DNA of 64,000 nt from Sclerurus mexicanus (Eukaryota; Chordata; Aves; Passeriformes; Furnariidae): contig VWZF01003015.1 in assembly GCA_013396755.1 (NCBI GenBank), forward strand, positions 285,972 through 349,971. The letters run 5' to 3'. The notes beneath the pieces were generated by a model that was not told the DNA's origin, did no database searches, and worked only from the letters and a program-made list of their open reading frames with translations. The position numbers and the translations under genes were made by a program. Positions 61,084 to 64,000 of this stretch are shown one piece after another (the first letter of the stretch is position 1; each line of letters begins with the position of its first letter).

Positions 61084-62081
61084 TGGCACCGGGCACAGCC
61101 GGTGTGCCCGTGCGTGCCTATGGAAGGGAACATGTGAGCGCCAGAAGTCCCAGTTCCCAAGAGTGCCTGAGCTTCCCAGGCACCCGGAGGGTCCCGGGGG
61201 GGTTCTGCAGCCGCGCCGTGGGTGCCCACAGGTGAGCTCACTGAGCAGGGAGGGTAGAGAGGCAGGAAAGTCCTCCCTGACTTCCCTGCTGGGATCCTGC
61301 CCAGACCCGCAGCATTCCCAGGTCACACACAGCTGGTCGGGGTCTCACCAAGCTGAAGGGTTTGAGACCCTTCCAAAAGCATGCCCTCAAAGACAGAAAC
61401 TCCAGGCTATGGCCAGACCAGGCAGGGCACAGCCTGTGCCCCTCACTGAAAAGGGAAAGAACCAGCCCAGGTTCTAGCTTGCAGCAGCCACTTGGGAAAG
61501 CAGAGGCAGAATAAAGGCAGAAACCACTGCCTCCTCTCAGCACAGGGATGGGAGAATGGCCTGGGGGAAAAGCTCCATGAGGCCAGATTCCCCTGGGCAC
61601 AGGCAGCTCACACAAACAGGAAGAGAGTGTACCACAGTCTATGGAAGGCAGTGGGAATGGAAGGAATTTACCTGCCCTTGGCCCAAGGCTGACAGAAACC
61701 ACCAGCCATCTCCTGCAGACTGCCAGATCACTGCCTGGGGAAAAACCCCCAGTCTGTGCCAGGAGCCTCCTTACATGCAGGGAGAGAGAGAGAGAGAGAC
61801 AACACAGTCAGCGTTCCAGGACTTTACTATGGTCCACAGTAAGAGCAGAAAGGGACTTTTAAATATGTTACAAACCAAGACACATTTCAGTAGAGTGCAA
61901 GATTTGCAACAGTGGCAGATTAAGGAGCAGTGTGGCTTCGAGTCAGGGCTGACACAGCTCGGGGCAGTGTCACGTATCCCCAGGAGCCCGTGATGCCACT
62001 CCAGCATGCTCAGGCCAAGCAGGACGGTGCTGGGACCAGCAGGATGCAGGCTGTGCCGCGGGGACCCCAAGCTCTCTGCCA
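61084..62081. other. RPP25L-DCTN3 spacer and DCTN3 3' UTR
   Basis: The stretch contains the DCTN3 3' UTR (immediately right of centre) and a (GA)n run at 61781-61799. No canonical AATAAA is evident on the - strand. An AGTAAA variant (tttact on +) near 61823-61828 is a possible poly-A signal. No coding exon is recognised, and the long + strand open frames are extensions of minisatellite frames. Confidence 0.55.
61781..61799. repeat. (GA)n microsatellite
   Basis: A short uninterrupted GA run of about nine units lies beyond the DCTN3 3' end, close to its probable poly-A site. Confidence 0.9.
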
Positions 62082-62171
62082 TCACTCGGCCACAGGTTTC
62101 GCTTGCTTGGCTGCCTCCAGCCGCGTCAGTATTTCATTCCACTGCACAAACTGCTTGGAGAGAAGCAGGGT
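62082..62171 (-). CDS. DCTN3: DCTN3 last coding exon with stop
   Basis: This is 29 codons plus TGA (62084-62082) after the acceptor catgtccag. It encodes TLLLSKQFVQWNEILTRLEA and then AKQAKPVAE, matching the DCTN3 C-terminus. Confidence 0.96.
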   Translation of the reverse strand, partial: TLLLSKQFVQWNEILTRLEAAKQAKPVAE

Positions 62172-64000
62172 CTGGACATGGCTCTTAAGGAAAGAAATGT
62201 GGAAATGGCAAGGGAGAAGCCAAGGTCAGAGCACCCTGACAGCACCATTACAATGCCAATTCCCTGGGAGAGGCATTAGGATCCCACACAGCCAGGATTA
62301 GCTGCTGACTGGCTCAGGCAGGTCACAGGGACCAGCAGTCACCCCACAGAGATGCCAATGTCCACTACAGGCCCTGCACCAGCCCAAAGGCTGAGTGGAT
62401 GTGGCACAGGGGCTCTGGCTCACGGGCAGCACCCTGCCCTTCCCATCCCAGTGAGGTAGTTGTATCCCGCAGCTGCTCCTTTTAAACCCAGAGCTGGGGA
62501 TCCAACGGTATCTGACGGGAAAGGCAGCTCTAGTGGACAGGGTCAGCTTAGCTGTGCCAGGCCCCAGGCTCAAAGGATACCATTTTGTTGTAGTCCTCGA
62601 GGAGTGTCTTGACACTGTCAGTGAGGTCATGACGCTTCTCCTGTGAAAAGAGGAGTCACAGTGAGTGAGCAATAAACTGAAGGACATCTGTCCTTCTCAG
62701 TCCCTGAGAGCATGGCAGGGAAACTCATCCAAGGCCAGTACTGATATTAGAGCTCAGATCCTGGCTGTGACTGCTCATTGCAGCTGGGAAGGTTTCCACA
62801 GTCAAGAGGAAGGTCACAAACACCCATGCCGATGAAGCACCAAAGCCCCTGGCCTTGCACTAATGCTTGCCTCTCCTCAGGATCCAGGCTTTGCTTGCCC
62901 AGAGCAGAAACTCACAGTAAAATGCTGAAAGGGGCAGGAAGTGCCCATACGACTCACTGGCAGCTCCAGGAGTGCTCACAAAGGACAGGAAAGGTTGAAG
63001 TAATAGGGTGAGACTATTAAGAGCCTTCTAGAGACTAGGACACTGAAGAGAGCAATGCTTTACCTCAGTGTCCTATTGAAAGCGGGAATGACAGACTGTT
63101 AAACCCACTATGTGTCACTCAAAGCCCTGTTTTGAGCAGGCTTATGATAGGCAAATTTCCAACAATTTTCCAGCTCTGACTCAACTGCCAGAAATCCTGG
63201 CTCCCTTACACCCTCAGAGCACCTGAACTTCCTTAAGACTGTAGTATACGCATATTCTGGGACCGAAAAAAACCTGCTATAAATGAGCACTTCAAGCAAT
63301 TGCAAATACAGGGGTGTCAGTACAGCATCTGGCAAGAGGTTCCTCCTCCCTTCTAGTCATGACAGACAGGAATATTCACAGTACCTGCTGCTGTATGTGG
63401 ATCTGTGAGAGTCGCTGCAGTTTGGCTGCGTGGTCAGGAACCACTGAAAGCACAGAGGGGAAATCACTTTTGTTTGTTTTACAGCACATGGAACAGTTCC
63501 CAAAACAAAGACCATTCCTCATGTACCAGCACAGCAAAACTCACTGAATGCCAGTGACACACACCACAGACACACTTTTTACAGGACTTTAAAAAAACCT
63601 ACTAACTGTACACTAAATACCAAGTTTATCTGCTCACTGCTCTAGGATGGCACGAGCTCAGGGGTGCCCACAGTGAGGGCTACTCAAGAACTACATCACT
63701 GTAAAGCACTTGGATGAACATTACAGCAAGTAATTGAAAAGGCATCTCTACCTCTGCCAGGTGAGAGCAGCATGAGGGAGCAGCAGACACATCATCAAGT
63801 TTATACTTAGCCTACTCTCATACAACCATGTACTTAGCTGTCCTCTAGTCTCAGGCTCAAGAAAAAAACAAACCAACCAGAAAACAGGATAGGCCACAGC
63901 TTGGCGGGGGTGGCATTTTCACCTCAAGCTTGCAGAAGAACATGCGTACCTTGGATACTGGCACTGTCCAAGATGGGCTGGAGGTTCTTCACCTGCTCCA
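62082..64000 (-). CDS. DCTN3: DCTN3, dynactin subunit 3 (p22/p24), C-terminal part (four exons, 5' end outside window)
   Basis: This is the small coiled-coil subunit of the dynactin shoulder, which helps link cytoplasmic dynein to cargo and to mitotic structures. On the - strand the CDS joins 64000-63950 (partial), 63443-63385, 62640-62581 and 62171-62082, with consistent phases and GT-AG sites. The joined peptide runs EQVKNLQPILDSASIQ, then VVPDHAAKLQRLSQIHIQQQ, then EKRHDLTDSVKTLLEDYNKM, then TLLLSKQFVQWNEILTRLEA and AKQAKPVAE-stop. The elements LDSASI, VP.HAA.LQRL.QIHIQQQ, LLE.YNK and LLSKQFVQW are diagnostic of DCTN3. The human protein has 186 residues, so about 86 C-terminal residues are present here. 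The region is mostly helical heptads, as expected. The neighbour RPP25L lies in the same orientation, as in human. Confidence 0.96.
62581..62640 (-). CDS. DCTN3: DCTN3 coding exon
   Basis: This is a 60-bp exon (20 codons, both ends in phase 0) between the acceptor cttttcacag and the donor gtatcctt. It encodes EKRHDLTDSVKTLLEDYNKM. The first half diverges from the human exon as I remember it, and the LLEDYNK part is conserved. Confidence 0.93.
62641..63384 (-). other. DCTN3: DCTN3 intron (744 bp)
   Basis: This intron has the GT-AG junctions given for the neighbouring exons. No repeats or RNA genes are recognised in it. The other two introns in the window are 62172-62580 (409 bp) and 63444-63949 (506 bp) and are equally unremarkable. 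Confidence 0.85.
63385..63443 (-). CDS. DCTN3: DCTN3 coding exon
   Basis: This is a 59-bp exon after the acceptor gctttcag. It completes the split Val codon, encodes VPDHAAKLQRLSQIHIQQQ and ends in phase 0 before the donor gtactgtg. Confidence 0.95.
63950..64000 (-). CDS. DCTN3: DCTN3 exon, truncated by the window edge
   Basis: This exon encodes EQVKNLQPILDSASIQ and ends with the first base of a Val codon before the donor gtacgcat. The first two bases at the window edge belong to a codon, probably Leu, whose start lies outside. Confidence 0.93.

Noticed and set aside
60215..61477. 420-codon + strand open frame (and a 317-codon frame at 60184-61137) rich in Pro, Gly, Arg and Ser repeats
   Set aside because: It is produced by translating the 20-bp and 99-bp minisatellites, whose higher-order period is a multiple of three. 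It contains an N, overlaps the RPP25L promoter and has no family similarity.

Overview
The window is eukaryotic and almost certainly avian nuclear DNA. It has small exons with GT-AG junctions spread over long introns. Its only recognisable interspersed repeats are 5'-truncated CR1-type LINE fragments, and its gene order (DNAI1, ENHO, RPP25L, DCTN3) matches the block on human 9p13. Human 9p genes largely map to the avian Z chromosome, so a Z location is likely, but that is inference and not visible in the sequence. The draft-assembly gaps are at 32528, 39976-39979, 52814-52816, 55400-55986 and 60832.

Region 1 (1 to about 52.6 kb, + strand): the 3' part of DNAI1, the axonemal outer-arm dynein intermediate chain 1. 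Six coding exons (475-559, 2419-2498, 8963-9111, 9966-10065, 23088-23273, 52298-52402) join in frame to give about 234 C-terminal residues covering the last WD40 repeats and the charged tail. The upstream exons lie outside the window. Most of the 52 kb is intron, including introns of 13.0 kb and 29.0 kb. These introns hold degraded CR1 copies, microsatellites and no second gene that I can support.

Region 2 (about 52.6-56.5 kb): GC-rich intergenic sequence and, on the - strand, ENHO. ENHO encodes a 61-residue adropin, shorter than the 76-residue human protein because the stretch after the membrane segment is reduced. Its upstream side runs into a 587-base gap, a degenerate minisatellite and a 71-bp strictly alternating purine-pyrimidine tract.

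Region 3 (about 58.1-61.1 kb, - strand): RPP25L, an Alba-domain RNase P/MRP subunit-like protein with an intronless CDS and an inferred noncoding first exon. Its CpG-rich promoter is flanked by two minisatellites with monomers of about 20 bp. The distal one is organised as a 99-bp higher-order repeat. CNTFR, which lies between ENHO and RPP25L in human, is not visible here.

Region 4 (about 62.0-64.0 kb, - strand): the last four coding exons of DCTN3, the dynactin p22/p24 subunit. Its 5' part lies beyond the window. DNAI1 and DCTN3 both encode dynein-linked proteins (ciliary dynein and cytoplasmic dynactin), but this is old synteny and not an operon-like unit. No prokaryotic, viral or CRISPR system was found, and I saw no convincing undescribed gene system. 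The most unusual structures are the minisatellite arrangement around the RPP25L promoter and the shortened adropin.
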